Positions 1-9,614 of a stretch of DNA of 64,000 nt are shown piece after piece. The position numbers were made by a program, and so were the translations under genes. The notes beneath the pieces are model-generated. The model was given only the letters and a program-made list of their open reading frames with translations. It searched no databases and had not been told where the DNA came from. The DNA is from Gracilibacillus alcaliphilus. Its GTDB lineage: Bacteria > Bacillota > Bacilli > Bacillales > Amphibacillaceae. Position 1 is the stretch's first letter, and each line of letters opens with the position of its first letter. The stretch is taken from positions 79,597 through 143,596 of the forward strand of contig NZ_JAFBFA010000008.1 in NCBI RefSeq assembly GCF_016909015.1, given 5' to 3'.

Positions 1-467
1 TAGTCATTATGACGGATGCCGATACAGATGGGGCACACATTCAAGTTCTATTGTTGACATTCTTTTATCGTTATATGAGGCCTTTGATTGAAGCTGGTAA
101 AGTATTTATTGCCTTGCCGCCATTGTATCAAGTATCAAAAGGCAAAGGGGCAAAAGCTCAAGTAGAATATTGTTGGACAGAAGATGAACTAGCTTCGGTT
201 ACCAAAAAGTTCAAAAACGGTTATCATTTACAGCGGTACAAAGGTCTCGGTGAAATGAATGCTGATCAGCTTTGGGAAACGACAATGAATCCTGAAACAA
301 GGACATTGATTCGTGTCACGATTGATGATGTAGCAAGGGCAGAACGGCGTGTTACCACCTTAATGGGTGACAAGGTCGAGCCACGGCGTAAATGGATTGA
401 ATCCCATGTTCAGTTTGGTTTAGAAGATGATGAGAATATTATCGACAATCAGAACATTCAAGCATAA
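1..467 (+). CDS. parE: DNA topoisomerase IV subunit B, C-terminal part (5' end outside window)
   Basis: This is the last ~155 codons of ParE, the ATPase/TOPRIM subunit of topoisomerase IV, which unlinks daughter chromosomes together with ParC. The reading frame is already open at base 3, and the first ATG (base 9) is internal: it starts the TOPRIM metal-binding segment MTDADTDGAHI. Further on, the conserved QRYKGLGEMN and the tail REWIESH-like stretch (KWIESHVQFG) are typical of the ParE/GyrB C-terminus. ParC follows downstream, which separates this from GyrB. In most Bacillaceae parE and parC are nearly contiguous; here about 330 bp of repeat DNA lies between them. Confidence 0.95.
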   Translation, partial: VIMTDADTDGAHIQVLLLTFFYRYMRPLIEAGKVFIALPPLYQVSKGKGAKAQVEYCWTEDELASVTKKFKNGYHLQRYKGLGEMNADQLWETTMNPETRTLIRVTIDDVARAERRVTTLMGDKVEPRRKWIESHVQFGLEDDENIIDNQNIQA

Positions 468-772
468 GAGGTTGTTCAAAAAGTCCAATAAAAATGACAC
501 AGCGAATTTCTGCGTTGGTGCTTTTCCGTTACTCACGTATGAAAAGCAAGTGGAACTTCTACTAAGATCGTCCACATTGTGTGGACAACGCAGAAGTCAA
601 CACATCCTGTGCAAGTCTGTTACTCAAAGCGGCGCCGCCTTGAACTTTCGACGCACACGATGTGCTAGTATCGGTGTTGCAACAAATGGTTTCGGTGGGG
701 CGAGTAACCGCAGTCCCAGGACGTTGCGAACTTAACCGATGATGGTCCTTTTTACCGGGCTTTTTGAACAAG
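468..772. repeat. Inverted-repeat-bounded intergenic element, long copy (family R1)
   Basis: Starts right after the parE stop. The left end (GGTTGTTCAAAAAGTCCAAT) and the reverse complement of the right end (TGTTCAAAAAGCCCGGTAAA) are imperfect terminal inverted repeats. A shorter copy with the same ends lies after proA (31498-31653), and a left-end fragment lies before proB (29050-29112). The long copy has extra internal blocks, including a hairpin around GTCCACATTGTGTGGAC. No convincing coding capacity: a 102-codon frame across it is not protein-like. It resembles MITE/REP-type elements of Bacillaceae. The parC ribosome binding site is intact downstream of it. Confidence 0.75.
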
Positions 773-801
773 CACTATAAGTTGTTTTAGGAGGAATTTC
801 G

Positions 802-3249
802 TTGGCAGTAGAAAAATACTTAGATCTCCCATTAGAAGATGTGATGGGAGATCGCTTTGGACGTTACAGTAAATATATTATTCAAGACCGAGCACTTCCT
901 GACGTACGTGATGGCCTAAAGCCTGTACAGCGTCGAATTTTGTTTGCGATGCATGAGGAGAGGAATACACATGATAAGCCGTTTCGTAAGTCTGCCAAAA
1001 CAGTTGGTACAGTAATTGGTAATTACCACCCGCATGGGGACTCTTCTGTTTATGAGGCAATGGTTCGGTTAAGTCAATCATGGAAGCTGCGCAATGTCTT
1101 GGTTGAAATGCATGGTAATAACGGGAGTGTCGATGGTGATCCGCCGGCAGCAATGCGTTACACAGAGGCAAGGCTGTCAGCCATTTCACAGGAATTACTT
1201 CGTGATATTGATAAAGAGACAGTGGATTATGTTCCTAACTTTGATGATACAGCAAATGAACCGGTTGTCTTACCAGCAAAAATCCCGAACCTGTTAGTCA
1301 ATGGTTCTACCGGGATTTCTGCCGGTTATGCAACCGAGATTCCGCCGCATAATTTAGGAGAAGTGATTGATGCTATCATCACCTGTCTGGATAAACCTGG
1401 CGTTACGATTGAAGAATTATTAAAGATTATCACCGGTCCGGATTTTCCTACTGGGGGGATTATCCAAGGCTATGAAGGTCTAAAAAAGGCATACGAAACA
1501 GGTAGAGGAAAAATTGTCGTACGTGGCCGGGCGGTGATTGAATCAATCAAAGGAAATCGTGAGCAGATTGTGATAGATGAGATACCATACGAGGTTAATA
1601 AAGCAGCACTAGTAAAGCGGATGGACGAACTGCGGCTAGACCGTAAGGTGGAAGGAATTGCTGAGGTTCGTGATGAAACCGATCGTACTGGATTGCGTAT
1701 TGTGATTGAACTGAAGAAGAATGCGGACAGCCAAGGCGTGTTAAACTATTTATATAAAAATACCGATCTGCAAATCACTTATAATTTTAATATGGTTGCG
1801 ATTAAGGACCGTACACCGCAGTTACTGAATATTCGTCAAATGATTGATGCTTATATCGATCATCAGAAAGAAGTTATTACCAGACAGACACAATATGACT
1901 TGCGCAAAGCGGAAAAGCGAGCACATATTGTCGAAGGTTTGATAAAGGCTGTTTCTATTCTGGATGAATTAATTCAAACGATACGTGCCTCTCAGGATAA
2001 GCAAGATGCTAAGAAACGCATCATTGCTGCTTATCAATTTACCGAGGAACAAGCCGAAGCAATTGTGATGTTACAACTATATCGCTTAACCAATACCGAC
2101 ATCACTGCCTTGGAGGAAGAAGCAAGTCAATTGCAGCAGGCAATCAATAATTATCAAGCCATTTTGGCAGATGAAAAGAAATTGCTCTCATTTATGAAAA
2201 AAGACCTGCGACAAATGAAGAAAAAATATGCTGACGACCGCAAAACTAAGATAGAGGAAAAAATCGAAGAATTGAAAATTAATGTGGAAGTCACCGTTGC
2301 CAGTGAAGATGTGATTACGTCTGTCACAGAGCAAGGATATATTAAAAGAACAAGCATTCGTTCTTTTACGGCGTCCAGTCAAGAAGACTTTGTGATGAAG
2401 GATGATGATCATTTAATTTCACTGTTTGAATTAAATACAACCGATCATTTATTGTTGTTTACTAACAAAGGCCGCTATTTGCCAATACCTGTCCATCAGC
2501 TGCCTGATATTCGCTGGAAGGAGCTTGGCCAGCATATCTCCAATATTACCTCGGTGGAAAAAGACGAAAGAATCATGAAGGCCTTACCAGTCAGAGAGTT
2601 TCATGCGGAGAAATTCCTGCTCTTCTTTACTAAGAATGGCATGGTGAAGAAAAGTAAGATGGATTTATATGCATCACAGCGTTTTTCTAGGCCTTTAATT
2701 GCGTTAAATGTAAAAGAGGGCGACGAATTAATCAATGTCTATGAAACAGATGGTCATCAAGATCTGTTTGTAGCAACAAATAAAGGTTACGGCCTTTGGT
2801 ATCATGAATCAGAAGTATCGACTGTTGGGCAGCGGGCAGCGGGCGTGAAGGCAATTCAATTAAAAGCAGATGAGCATGTGGTGAATGCTGTGATGCTGGA
2901 TGAATGGAACGAAGATCGTCAGCTGTTTGCAGCCACTCAACGAGGCTCTTGTAAACGGATGTCATTAGATCGCTTTGAAAAGTCCTCTCGTGCCAAAAAA
3001 GGGTTAGTGATGTTGCGCGAACTGAAGGCCAAGCCCCATCGCCTGGTTGGTTTCGAACTGACAAGGGAAGAGGATCAATTTACATTAATCACAGCAAAGC
3101 AAGAGAACCATACAGTCAAGCCATTTACCTTGCCATTAAGTGATCGTTACAGCAATGGTTCGTATGTAGTGGACACCGATACAATCGGTGAAGTCACTAG
3201 GGTTAAACCTTATATGGAAGTGACCAAACCATTTCAAGATAAAGAATAA
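802..3249 (+). CDS. parC: DNA topoisomerase IV subunit A
   Basis: Breakage-reunion subunit of topoisomerase IV; it decatenates chromosomes as a ParC2ParE2 complex. It has 815 residues, the usual length. Start is TTG at 802, behind a TAGGAGGAAT ribosome binding site. The catalytic tyrosine is Tyr120 in AAMRYTEARLS. The quinolone-resistance region reads HPHGDSSVYE, with the serine and glutamate normally linked to drug sensitivity intact. The C-terminal half carries the beta-pinwheel repeats. It follows parE in the usual order but is separated by the R1 repeat, so co-transcription would have to read through that element. A strong intrinsic terminator follows. Confidence 0.97.
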   Translation: MAVEKYLDLPLEDVMGDRFGRYSKYIIQDRALPDVRDGLKPVQRRILFAMHEERNTHDKPFRKSAKTVGTVIGNYHPHGDSSVYEAMVRLSQSWKLRNVLVEMHGNNGSVDGDPPAAMRYTEARLSAISQELLRDIDKETVDYVPNFDDTANEPVVLPAKIPNLLVNGSTGISAGYATEIPPHNLGEVIDAIITCLDKPGVTIEELLKIITGPDFPTGGIIQGYEGLKKAYETGRGKIVVRGRAVIESIKGNREQIVIDEIPYEVNKAALVKRMDELRLDRKVEGIAEVRDETDRTGLRIVIELKKNADSQGVLNYLYKNTDLQITYNFNMVAIKDRTPQLLNIRQMIDAYIDHQKEVITRQTQYDLRKAEKRAHIVEGLIKAVSILDELIQTIRASQDKQDAKKRIIAAYQFTEEQAEAIVMLQLYRLTNTDITALEEEASQLQQAINNYQAILADEKKLLSFMKKDLRQMKKKYADDRKTKIEEKIEELKINVEVTVASEDVITSVTEQGYIKRTSIRSFTASSQEDFVMKDDDHLISLFELNTTDHLLLFTNKGRYLPIPVHQLPDIRWKELGQHISNITSVEKDERIMKALPVREFHAEKFLLFFTKNGMVKKSKMDLYASQRFSRPLIALNVKEGDELINVYETDGHQDLFVATNKGYGLWYHESEVSTVGQRAAGVKAIQLKADEHVVNAVMLDEWNEDRQLFAATQRGSCKRMSLDRFEKSSRAKKGLVMLRELKAKPHRLVGFELTREEDQFTLITAKQENHTVKPFTLPLSDRYSNGSYVVDTDTIGEVTRVKPYMEVTKPFQDKE

Positions 3250-3257
3250 TGACTAAC

Positions 3258-3304
3258 AGACTGTCGCAAAATGTAAATATTGCATTTTGCGACAGTCTTT
3301 TTTC
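3258..3304 (+). terminator. Rho-independent terminator of parC
   Basis: Perfect 16-bp stem: AGACTGTCGCAAAATG pairs with CATTTTGCGACAGTCT across a short AT loop and is followed by a T run. It lies 9 bp after the parC stop. Confidence 0.92.
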
Positions 3305-3305
3305 T

Positions 3306-3510
3306 CATAAGATCAGAAAGTATATAATTTTTCATGCATCCTTCTTATTCAAGAATAGCCATGTCCAGCTCCAAGCGCCAAACTTTAGAGATTTCACTTC
3401 ACGCCCTGCGATAAGTCGACATCGACTCCTTCCGTCGTCGTGTTTCCTTTATCTCCGTTGTGACGCTCCAATCTCTACGTTTTTAAAAGGGCGCTTTGCG
3501 CTTTTCGTTC
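3306..3510. repeat. Dispersed intergenic repeat, copy 1 (family R2)
   Basis: Contains the blocks GATCAGAAAGTATAT, TTTTTCATGC, TGTCCAGCTCCAAGCGCCAA, TTCACTTCACGCC and CATCGACTCCT in this order. The same blocks recur in the same order at 25806-25945. The motif pair CTCCAAGCGCC ... GGGCGCTTTGCGCTTTTCGT recalls the widespread 'tccagctccaagcgcc' intergenic elements of Bacillaceae. A 97-codon frame from 3249 across it looks spurious. Confidence 0.7.
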
Positions 3511-3513
3511 TCC

Positions 3514-4308
3514 TCATAATAGGGATTCTGCTCCGTCAATAAACATTTCTGTGCCTGTAATATGGCTGGCATGATCAGAAGCTAAAAAAGTAACAAGATT
3601 GGCTACTTGTTCAGGTGTGCCAGGTTTATGTTCAAGCGGTTTGTCGCCTTTTGGGTATTCAATCGGAATACGAATCTTATCTAGTTCAGGTGTTTTTTCA
3701 GTATTTTCTCCGATATTTGTTTCAATAGCCCCTGGACAAATAATATTTACTCGAATGCCGTATTGCGCCAGTTCTAGTGCAGCCATTTTCCCAAAAGCCA
3801 TCTGAGCAGCCTTTGATGAACTGTATGCCGCCATCCCTAAGTTAGAAAAGACACGATTTCCATTGACTGAACTGGTAATAATAATGCTGCCACCCGTTTC
3901 TTTCATTAATGGAATAGCATATTTCACGGTATGAAATGTTCCCTTTAAGTTGGTTTGCATTGTTTTATCCCAGTCCTCTGAGGATAAATCTTCAATTGGA
4001 GCGAGCACGCCATTAATACCTGCATTAGCAAAGACAATATCTAACTTATTGTACCTGCTTTCCAGCTCTTTCATTGCTTCTTTTACTCGCTGGCCATCGG
4101 TGAGGTCAACATCTGCTACAACCGCTTCGCCACCAAGTCTTATTATTTCATCCTGAACCTTTGCTGTCTTTTCTTCTTTTAAGTCAACTAGAAAAAGTTT
4201 TGCACCGCCTCTGGCTAATGCCAAGGCAGCAGCTCGTCCTATCCCTGAACCTGCTCCAGTTACTAAGGCTGCCTTTCCATCGAACATATACTGATTGTTA
4301 GCTTTCAT
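3514..4308 (-). CDS. SDR-family oxidoreductase (classical)
   Basis: Cytoplasmic NAD(P)-dependent short-chain dehydrogenase/reductase of 264 residues. The cofactor motif TGAGSGIG is near residue 17 and NAG near residue 97. The catalytic serine lies in IITSSVNG, and the YSSSK motif supplies Tyr and Lys. The C-terminal TGTEMFIDGAESLL is typical of glucose dehydrogenase/FabG-like members. The frame is open 18 codons further upstream, but ATG at 4308 is chosen because AGGAGG sits 7 bp before it. Substrate cannot be told from sequence. It stands alone, convergent with parC across the R2 repeat. Confidence 0.85.
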   Translation of the reverse strand: MKANNQYMFDGKAALVTGAGSGIGRAAALALARGGAKLFLVDLKEEKTAKVQDEIIRLGGEAVVADVDLTDGQRVKEAMKELESRYNKLDIVFANAGINGVLAPIEDLSSEDWDKTMQTNLKGTFHTVKYAIPLMKETGGSIIITSSVNGNRVFSNLGMAAYSSSKAAQMAFGKMAALELAQYGIRVNIICPGAIETNIGENTEKTPELDKIRIPIEYPKGDKPLEHKPGTPEQVANLVTFLASDHASHITGTEMFIDGAESLL

Positions 4309-4584
4309 CTGCCATCCTCCTATTTTTTTCGAAGTAATTGTCTCGCTCGTCATCTCTTGCAATCGAAATATGCCATACGAGATGTGAACGCCCCGACAAG
4401 TCTAGTTTTATTATTTCTAGATGTAAATCTTTTATGAAATAACTTGATTATGGGATACCCTTTTTGTATATATTAAAACAAACGATTCGACATCAAACAG
4501 CAAATTTACCCCCAGCAATTAACTATGATACAATAGCTGTATGGTAAATAATGCTTATTACCAATAACCAAAGGAGTGGTAAAC

Positions 4585-5469
4585 ATGCTTGCAGATCAAT
4601 TGGACAAGATGAAGTATGGAAAAGGCTTTATAGCAGCTTTGGATCAAAGTGGTGGCAGTACTCCAAAGGCACTGGCTGCATATGGGATTTCGGAAGAGGC
4701 TTATTCTAATGAGGAAGAGATGTTTGATTTAGTGCATCAAATGCGTACACGTATCATTACCTCTCCAGCATTCGATTCCGAATACATTTTGGGTGCCATT
4801 CTATTTGAACAGACAATGGACAGTAAGATTAAAGATATATATACAGCCGATTATTTGGCAAACGAAAAAGGAATTATTCCTTTTTTAAAAGTGGATAAAG
4901 GATTGGCAGAAGAAAACGATGGTGTCCAACTAATGAAACCGATTGATAACCTCAGCGAGATCTTGCAGCGTGCAAAAGCACGGCATATTTTTGGGACGAA
5001 AATGCGTTCTGTGATCAAGAAAGCCAATCCAGAAGCCATCCAACAGGTGGTAGAACAGCAATTTAGCATCGCCAAAGAGATTATTGCCGCAGGTTTAGTG
5101 CCAATTATTGAGCCTGAGGTAGATATACACAGTGAGGATAAAGAACGCTCTGAAGAGATATTGAAAGAGCAATTAAAAAAGCACTTGAACCAATTAGAAC
5201 AAGATCAACTAGTCATGTTAAAATTATCGATTCCAACACAAGCCAATTTCTATTTAGAATTGACAGAACATCCAAATGTGGTGCGTGTGGTAGCATTATC
5301 TGGAGGATACAGCCGTGAAGAAGCAAATCATAAATTAAAAGAGAATGACGGGTTGATTGCCAGCTTTTCTAGGGCGTTAAGCCAAGATTTACGAGCAGAT
5401 CAAACAGAAGAGGCCTTTGATAATGCACTAAAAGAAGCCGTTCAATCAATATATGAAGCCTCGATATAG
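4585..5469 (+). CDS. fda: Fructose-bisphosphate aldolase, class I
   Basis: Class I (Schiff-base, metal-independent) aldolase cleaving fructose 1,6-bisphosphate in glycolysis and gluconeogenesis. It has 294 residues, the length of the staphylococcal-type bacterial class I enzymes. Family landmarks are AALDQSGGSTPKALAAYGI at the N-terminus, KVDKGL near residue 110, IIEPEVDIH near residue 175 and VVALSGGYSREEA near residue 235. The ATG at 4585 is preferred over the GTG at 4576 because AAGGAG lies 8 bp upstream and overlaps that GTG. It is monocistronic, with a terminator-like hairpin at 5601. Confidence 0.92.
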   Translation: MLADQLDKMKYGKGFIAALDQSGGSTPKALAAYGISEEAYSNEEEMFDLVHQMRTRIITSPAFDSEYILGAILFEQTMDSKIKDIYTADYLANEKGIIPFLKVDKGLAEENDGVQLMKPIDNLSEILQRAKARHIFGTKMRSVIKKANPEAIQQVVEQQFSIAKEIIAAGLVPIIEPEVDIHSEDKERSEEILKEQLKKHLNQLEQDQLVMLKLSIPTQANFYLELTEHPNVVRVVALSGGYSREEANHKLKENDGLIASFSRALSQDLRADQTEEAFDNALKEAVQSIYEASI

Positions 5470-5600
5470 TTGGAAGAGGAGCGATAGAAGCAGAAAACGG
5501 CGCATTTTCTTGTGTTGTACCAGCTTCGATCCTGAGGGAAAGTGCAACTTTTTTAAATCTCTGCAAAGAAGATGGTGCTCATTGATAGACAAGGTGTTGG

Positions 5601-5640
5601 GGAGCAGATCCATACATGGACTGGCTCCTTCTTCTTTTTG
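5601..5640 (+). terminator. Probable terminator downstream of fda
   Basis: GGAGCAGATCC and GGACTGGCTCC can pair (one bulge) across CATACAT and are followed by TTCTTCTTTTT. A very similar hairpin plus tail occurs at 51147-51190, so the two may be one repeat-derived terminator type. The 130 bp between the fda stop and this hairpin shows nothing recognisable. Confidence 0.6.
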
Positions 5641-5749
5641 GAAAAATAATAAAGCGACAACATTCGTTTTATCCGAATAAAAACTATTAGCCATATCTTG
5701 AAAAAATCAGTATAATGGGGAAAAAGAATCATCGTCAAGGAGTTTTAGC

Positions 5750-8700
5750 ATGCAAATAACGAAACAAGATATAGATCAAGAAAAGTTACGACTTGCGCAA
5801 ATGTTCGACTTTTTTCAACAGCAGCAAGAAGATACATATAAAGAACAAATCTTAGATTATTTCGATAAATTACAAAACCAAATGCTCCATATTTGTTTCA
5901 GCGGGCATTTTTCGGCCGGTAAATCGACATTAATTAATCATTTAATGGAAGAAGCACTTTTGCCGCAGAGTCCAATCCCTACTAGTGCTAATATTGTAGA
6001 AATTAAACGTGGGGAAGAAGCGGTGATTATTCATTTTGCCGAGCGTCCAGCGGTAAAAATGGAAACCTTGCCGCCATTGGAGCAACTTCATCAATTATGC
6101 CGAGATGGGGATGAAATCAAGAAGGTAGAAATTTTTAAGGAATTGGCACAATTACCTCAAGGGGTTAGTTTTATGGATACCCCTGGGATTGATGCAGCTA
6201 ATGACGCGGATCGGCTGATGACAGAGTCAGCTTTGCATAAAGTAGATGTCTTATTTTATATTATGGATTATAACCATGTCCAATCCGAAGTAAATGCCAA
6301 GTTTCTTAAGCAAATAGATGAAATGAACAAACCGTATTATGTCGTTATTAATCAAATGGATAAGCATGATGAAGAAGAAATCTCGTTTACTTCTTTTCAA
6401 GCAAGTATTGACAAGGTATTTCAGCAATGGCAGATTAAACCTGTCCAAATATTTTATACATCGATGCAACAAGGGGCAGCGATCAATCAGTTAGATGCAC
6501 TGCGTAAAACCGTATTCCAGCTTATGACAGAGAATCATCAGCAGATCTTAGCAGAGACGATTAACCAAGGTGTGTCACATTCTGTCACGGATTTTATTAA
6601 AAACAGCAAGAAAGCGTTAACTGATCGTATAGAGATGTTAGACGAAGCCATCGCTGAAATTGCCCCTGCTGTGTCATCTCTGATTGAAATGGAACAGACT
6701 TATCAGGCTAAATTGCAGGAAAGGGAAGCGATCGAGACAGAATTTCTAGGTGAAGTGGAGAAAACGACCAAAAATGCCCAATTAGTACCCTTTGAAATCC
6801 GTGAGCGAGCCGAACAAGTACTGCAAGCTTATGATCCCAAATTCAAACTGGGGTTATTCCGCAATCAAAAGAAAATTCAAACCGAGAGGGAGCAACGATT
6901 AAGCACCTTTTACCAAGCCGTCAAGGAAAAAACAGAAACGAATTTGGAATGGAAGCTGCGTGATAAACTTTTAGATTTGGTAAAGCCTTATCTGGCTGCC
7001 GATTTCTCTGAAGCTATTTTCAGCTCACACATCCAGCCAGATGATTTGGTCAAGCAAATGAATGAAGGGGCAACGGTTAACGGAGAGTATCTGTTAGTTT
7101 ATACAGAGAATGTAGCACAAATGATTAAGAAGGTGTACCGTCAGCATTATAAACAGAAATGGCACAGCTTAAAACCGGCTGTTTTAGAGCCAATTGAAGC
7201 AGAAATAGAACAGCTGCAGCAAGAAATAGAACAGCAGCGCCATTATCACATGCTGCGTGAAGAAAAGAATCAGGAAGAGCTAGCTTTTTCTAAGAAAAGA
7301 ATGGAAGCAGAAGCGATTTTATCTACAGATTATCCGTATAATGAGTCATTAATGGAAGTGATCTTGGAATGGTTACGCGGTAAAGAAGTAACTGTTGTAT
7401 CCAAGATAGAAGATTTACCAACTGCCAAACAAGCTGCTGATTTACCTGTTTCAGAAGCGGAACCAAAGGATTCGGAGGCAGTCAGCCTGTTCCGATATGA
7501 TGAGGCTTTATCTGATGCCGAACAGGCGTTTTCGCTAATCGAGTCGATTCAAGGTTTAGAACAGCTGGCCGATGAACTGCAGAATAAGCAAGCACGTTTA
7601 AAGGATCGATCTTTTACGATTGCTTTGTTTGGGGCTTTTAGTGCTGGGAAGTCTTCCTTTGCAAATGCCTTGATTGGGGAGAAGGTATTACCGGTCTCAC
7701 CAAATCCAACCACGGCAGCTATAAATAAGATCAGTCCAGTGCGTGCAGGTTATCAGCATAAAGATGTACATGTAGTGATTAAAGATGAACAGGAATTAAC
7801 CGCTGATATTAATGAGATTACCAGACAGACTTTTGATCATATCAAAGAAGCCTATCGCTGGGTGAAAAAAACAAATCTGAAAAAATTGGCAATGGAGGAT
7901 CAGCATAAATCATTCTTAACCGCCTTTTATCATGGCTTTGAGAAGATGGAAGATCGGATCGGTACAGAATATGTAATTGATTTCGACCAATTTCAGCAAT
8001 ATATCCGTGATGAGGAGATTGCGTGTTTTGTCAAGGAGATGGAGTTGTTCTATCAGTCAGATTTAACTGACAAACAGATTACCTTAGTTGATACACCTGG
8101 TGCAGATTCGGTCAACGCTAGGCATACAGATTTGGCATTTTCTTATATCAAGGATGCAGACGCCATTCTGTTTGTAACGTACTATAACCACCCTTTCTCT
8201 AAACCAGATCAGCAATTCTTAGAACGTCTTGGCAAGGTTAAGGATGCCTTTGAATTAGATAAGATGTTCTTTATTATCAATGCGATTGATTTAGCAAAAG
8301 ACGTAACAGAGGCACAATTAGTCCAGGATTATATTCGTAAAGAGCTACAAACCTTTGATATTCAAAACCCGCGTATGTACGCTGTTTCCAGTAAACAAGC
8401 AACAGACAAGAAAACAGCAGCAACTGGATTGCCAATGTTTGAACAGGCCTTCTTTTCCTTTATAAAAGAAGAGTTATCACAAATGAGTATGCGATCCATT
8501 TATACCGATTTATCAAAGGCACTCGGTTTAGTATCTAATTGGCTGAGCATGATCGATGGCAATGAACATGAGAAAGCAAAAATGAAGGCCGAAAGTCAGC
8601 ACAAACAAGAACAAATCCAAGCACAGCTTCACTCATCAGTGGATGATTTGTATATTGATACTGTGCAACAACAGCTCCATAAACAAGCCTTCTATGCGAT

Positions 8701-9352
8701 TCAGCGTTTGTCGATTCAATACCAGGATGTTTTTAAAGATTTTGTCCATCCAGGTATGATTCAATCGCCAGGACGTAAAGGGAAAAAGGAATTAGAAGCA
8801 GCCATATTAGAAGTAGTTAAGGCCTTAAATACTAGGCTAACACATGAGTATGAAGCAATTACTATTCGTTTGGAGCAAGTCTTTAACCAAGCGGTGCAGC
8901 AATGGCGAAAAGATACTCAAGCGAAAGCAGCTAAAATAGATGATGCTTTTTCTTTTTCACAGCTTGATACGATCCATTTAACAGAACCAGTGATTGGCTT
9001 AAAAGACATCCGTTTGGATGAAAAATTGCTGGCTAAATGGGTGCAGGCATATAAAGATACTAAACTGTTTTTTGCTCATGATGGCAGAAAAGAAGTAGAA
9101 GAGGGGTCTGGTGAATATCTGCAGTTACAGTGGAAAGAGGCCGTGCAACGATTGGAGAAACAGCTGGGAGAATATTATAAAACACAATGGCAAACTCACT
9201 ATCAAGAGCTAACCAATCAATTGGAGCAAGAAGTGGTTTCCTATTACCACCATCTAATCGCCGGTATGGAAGATCAGGCAGGCAATAAAGAGACATTGCA
9301 AACAGTAAGTCAGCAACTAACCGCTATTTTAGCGGGTAAAGAGAATCTTTAA
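5750..9352 (+). CDS. dynA: Dynamin-like GTPase, tandem-domain (DynA/YpbR)
   Basis: Membrane-remodelling dynamin-family protein of 1200 residues, matching Bacillus DynA, a head-to-tail fusion of two dynamin units. First unit: P-loop GHFSAGKST near residue 52, switch motif DTPGID near 142, NQMDKHD near 200. Second unit: P-loop GAFSAGKSS near 626, DTPGAD near 780, NAIDLAKD near 843. Long helical stalk segments rich in Q/E/K follow each GTPase domain. In B. subtilis DynA tethers and fuses membranes and helps with membrane stress and phage release; that role is carried over by homology. ATG at 5750 follows AAGGAG. A TATAAT box lies at 5711-5716. In B. subtilis the next gene is ypcP; here the his cluster lies between them. 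Confidence 0.95.
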   Translation: MQITKQDIDQEKLRLAQMFDFFQQQQEDTYKEQILDYFDKLQNQMLHICFSGHFSAGKSTLINHLMEEALLPQSPIPTSANIVEIKRGEEAVIIHFAERPAVKMETLPPLEQLHQLCRDGDEIKKVEIFKELAQLPQGVSFMDTPGIDAANDADRLMTESALHKVDVLFYIMDYNHVQSEVNAKFLKQIDEMNKPYYVVINQMDKHDEEEISFTSFQASIDKVFQQWQIKPVQIFYTSMQQGAAINQLDALRKTVFQLMTENHQQILAETINQGVSHSVTDFIKNSKKALTDRIEMLDEAIAEIAPAVSSLIEMEQTYQAKLQEREAIETEFLGEVEKTTKNAQLVPFEIRERAEQVLQAYDPKFKLGLFRNQKKIQTEREQRLSTFYQAVKEKTETNLEWKLRDKLLDLVKPYLAADFSEAIFSSHIQPDDLVKQMNEGATVNGEYLLVYTENVAQMIKKVYRQHYKQKWHSLKPAVLEPIEAEIEQLQQEIEQQRHYHMLREEKNQEELAFSKKRMEAEAILSTDYPYNESLMEVILEWLRGKEVTVVSKIEDLPTAKQAADLPVSEAEPKDSEAVSLFRYDEALSDAEQAFSLIESIQGLEQLADELQNKQARLKDRSFTIALFGAFSAGKSSFANALIGEKVLPVSPNPTTAAINKISPVRAGYQHKDVHVVIKDEQELTADINEITRQTFDHIKEAYRWVKKTNLKKLAMEDQHKSFLTAFYHGFEKMEDRIGTEYVIDFDQFQQYIRDEEIACFVKEMELFYQSDLTDKQITLVDTPGADSVNARHTDLAFSYIKDADAILFVTYYNHPFSKPDQQFLERLGKVKDAFELDKMFFIINAIDLAKDVTEAQLVQDYIRKELQTFDIQNPRMYAVSSKQATDKKTAATGLPMFEQAFFSFIKEELSQMSMRSIYTDLSKALGLVSNWLSMIDGNEHEKAKMKAESQHKQEQIQAQLHSSVDDLYIDTVQQQLHKQAFYAIQRLSIQYQDVFKDFVHPGMIQSPGRKGKKELEAAILEVVKALNTRLTHEYEAITIRLEQVFNQAVQQWRKDTQAKAAKIDDAFSFSQLDTIHLTEPVIGLKDIRLDEKLLAKWVQAYKDTKLFFAHDGRKEVEEGSGEYLQLQWKEAVQRLEKQLGEYYKTQWQTHYQELTNQLEQEVVSYYHHLIAGMEDQAGNKETLQTVSQQLTAILAGKENL

Positions 9353-9398
9353 CCGTACTAGGCAACAATCGTTCGGGAAGCAGTTTGATGCATACGAG

Positions 9399-9450
9399 AA
9401 AAACTAAGAAGAGCATTTGATCCTTTACCTTTTAGCCAAGGTGGATATCC
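9399..9450 (-). repeat. Repeat core (family R3), minus orientation
   Basis: Reverse complement of this stretch contains TTGGCTAAAAGGTAAAGGA and AAATGCTCTTCTTAG. It matches 26049-26106 on the plus strand with few differences. A frame of about 58 codons runs through the minus strand here from about 9540 to a stop near 9360. All base differences between the two copies that I checked are non-synonymous, so it behaves like a DNA repeat rather than a gene relic. Confidence 0.6.
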
Positions 9451-9555
9451 ATTAAGAGCAAAACGGTCAGCCGCAGCAATTGCGTTGCTCTCTATACCTT
9501 CTACGGGGGTTATTTCTGAAATAGCTAATAATGGCTAGTATTGGATATACTTTCC

Positions 9556-9593
9556 TTTAAAAAGAACCTGGATTCCTTTGGAGTCCAGGTTCC
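9556..9593 (-). terminator. Terminator of hisJ
   Basis: On the minus strand GAACCTGGA pairs with TCCAGGTTC and is followed by TTTTTAAAGG. It ends the leftward hisJ transcript and also lies downstream of dynA. Confidence 0.8.
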
Positions 9594-9614
9594 TATCTCT
9601 GAGGCAGCAAGGGT

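Noticed and set aside
427..735. 102-codon plus-strand frame overlapping the end of parE
   Set aside because: It lies in the R1 repeat, overlaps parE, has no ribosome site, and its counterpart in the short R1 copy (31525-31779) is not conserved as protein.
3249..3542. 97-codon frame after parC
   Set aside because: It runs through the parC terminator and an R2 repeat; low-complexity translation, no ribosome site.
5601..5640. Hairpins at 5601 and 51147 as copies of a mobile repeat
   Set aside because: Similarity is limited to the stem-loop and T-rich tail; convergent terminator structure explains it as well.
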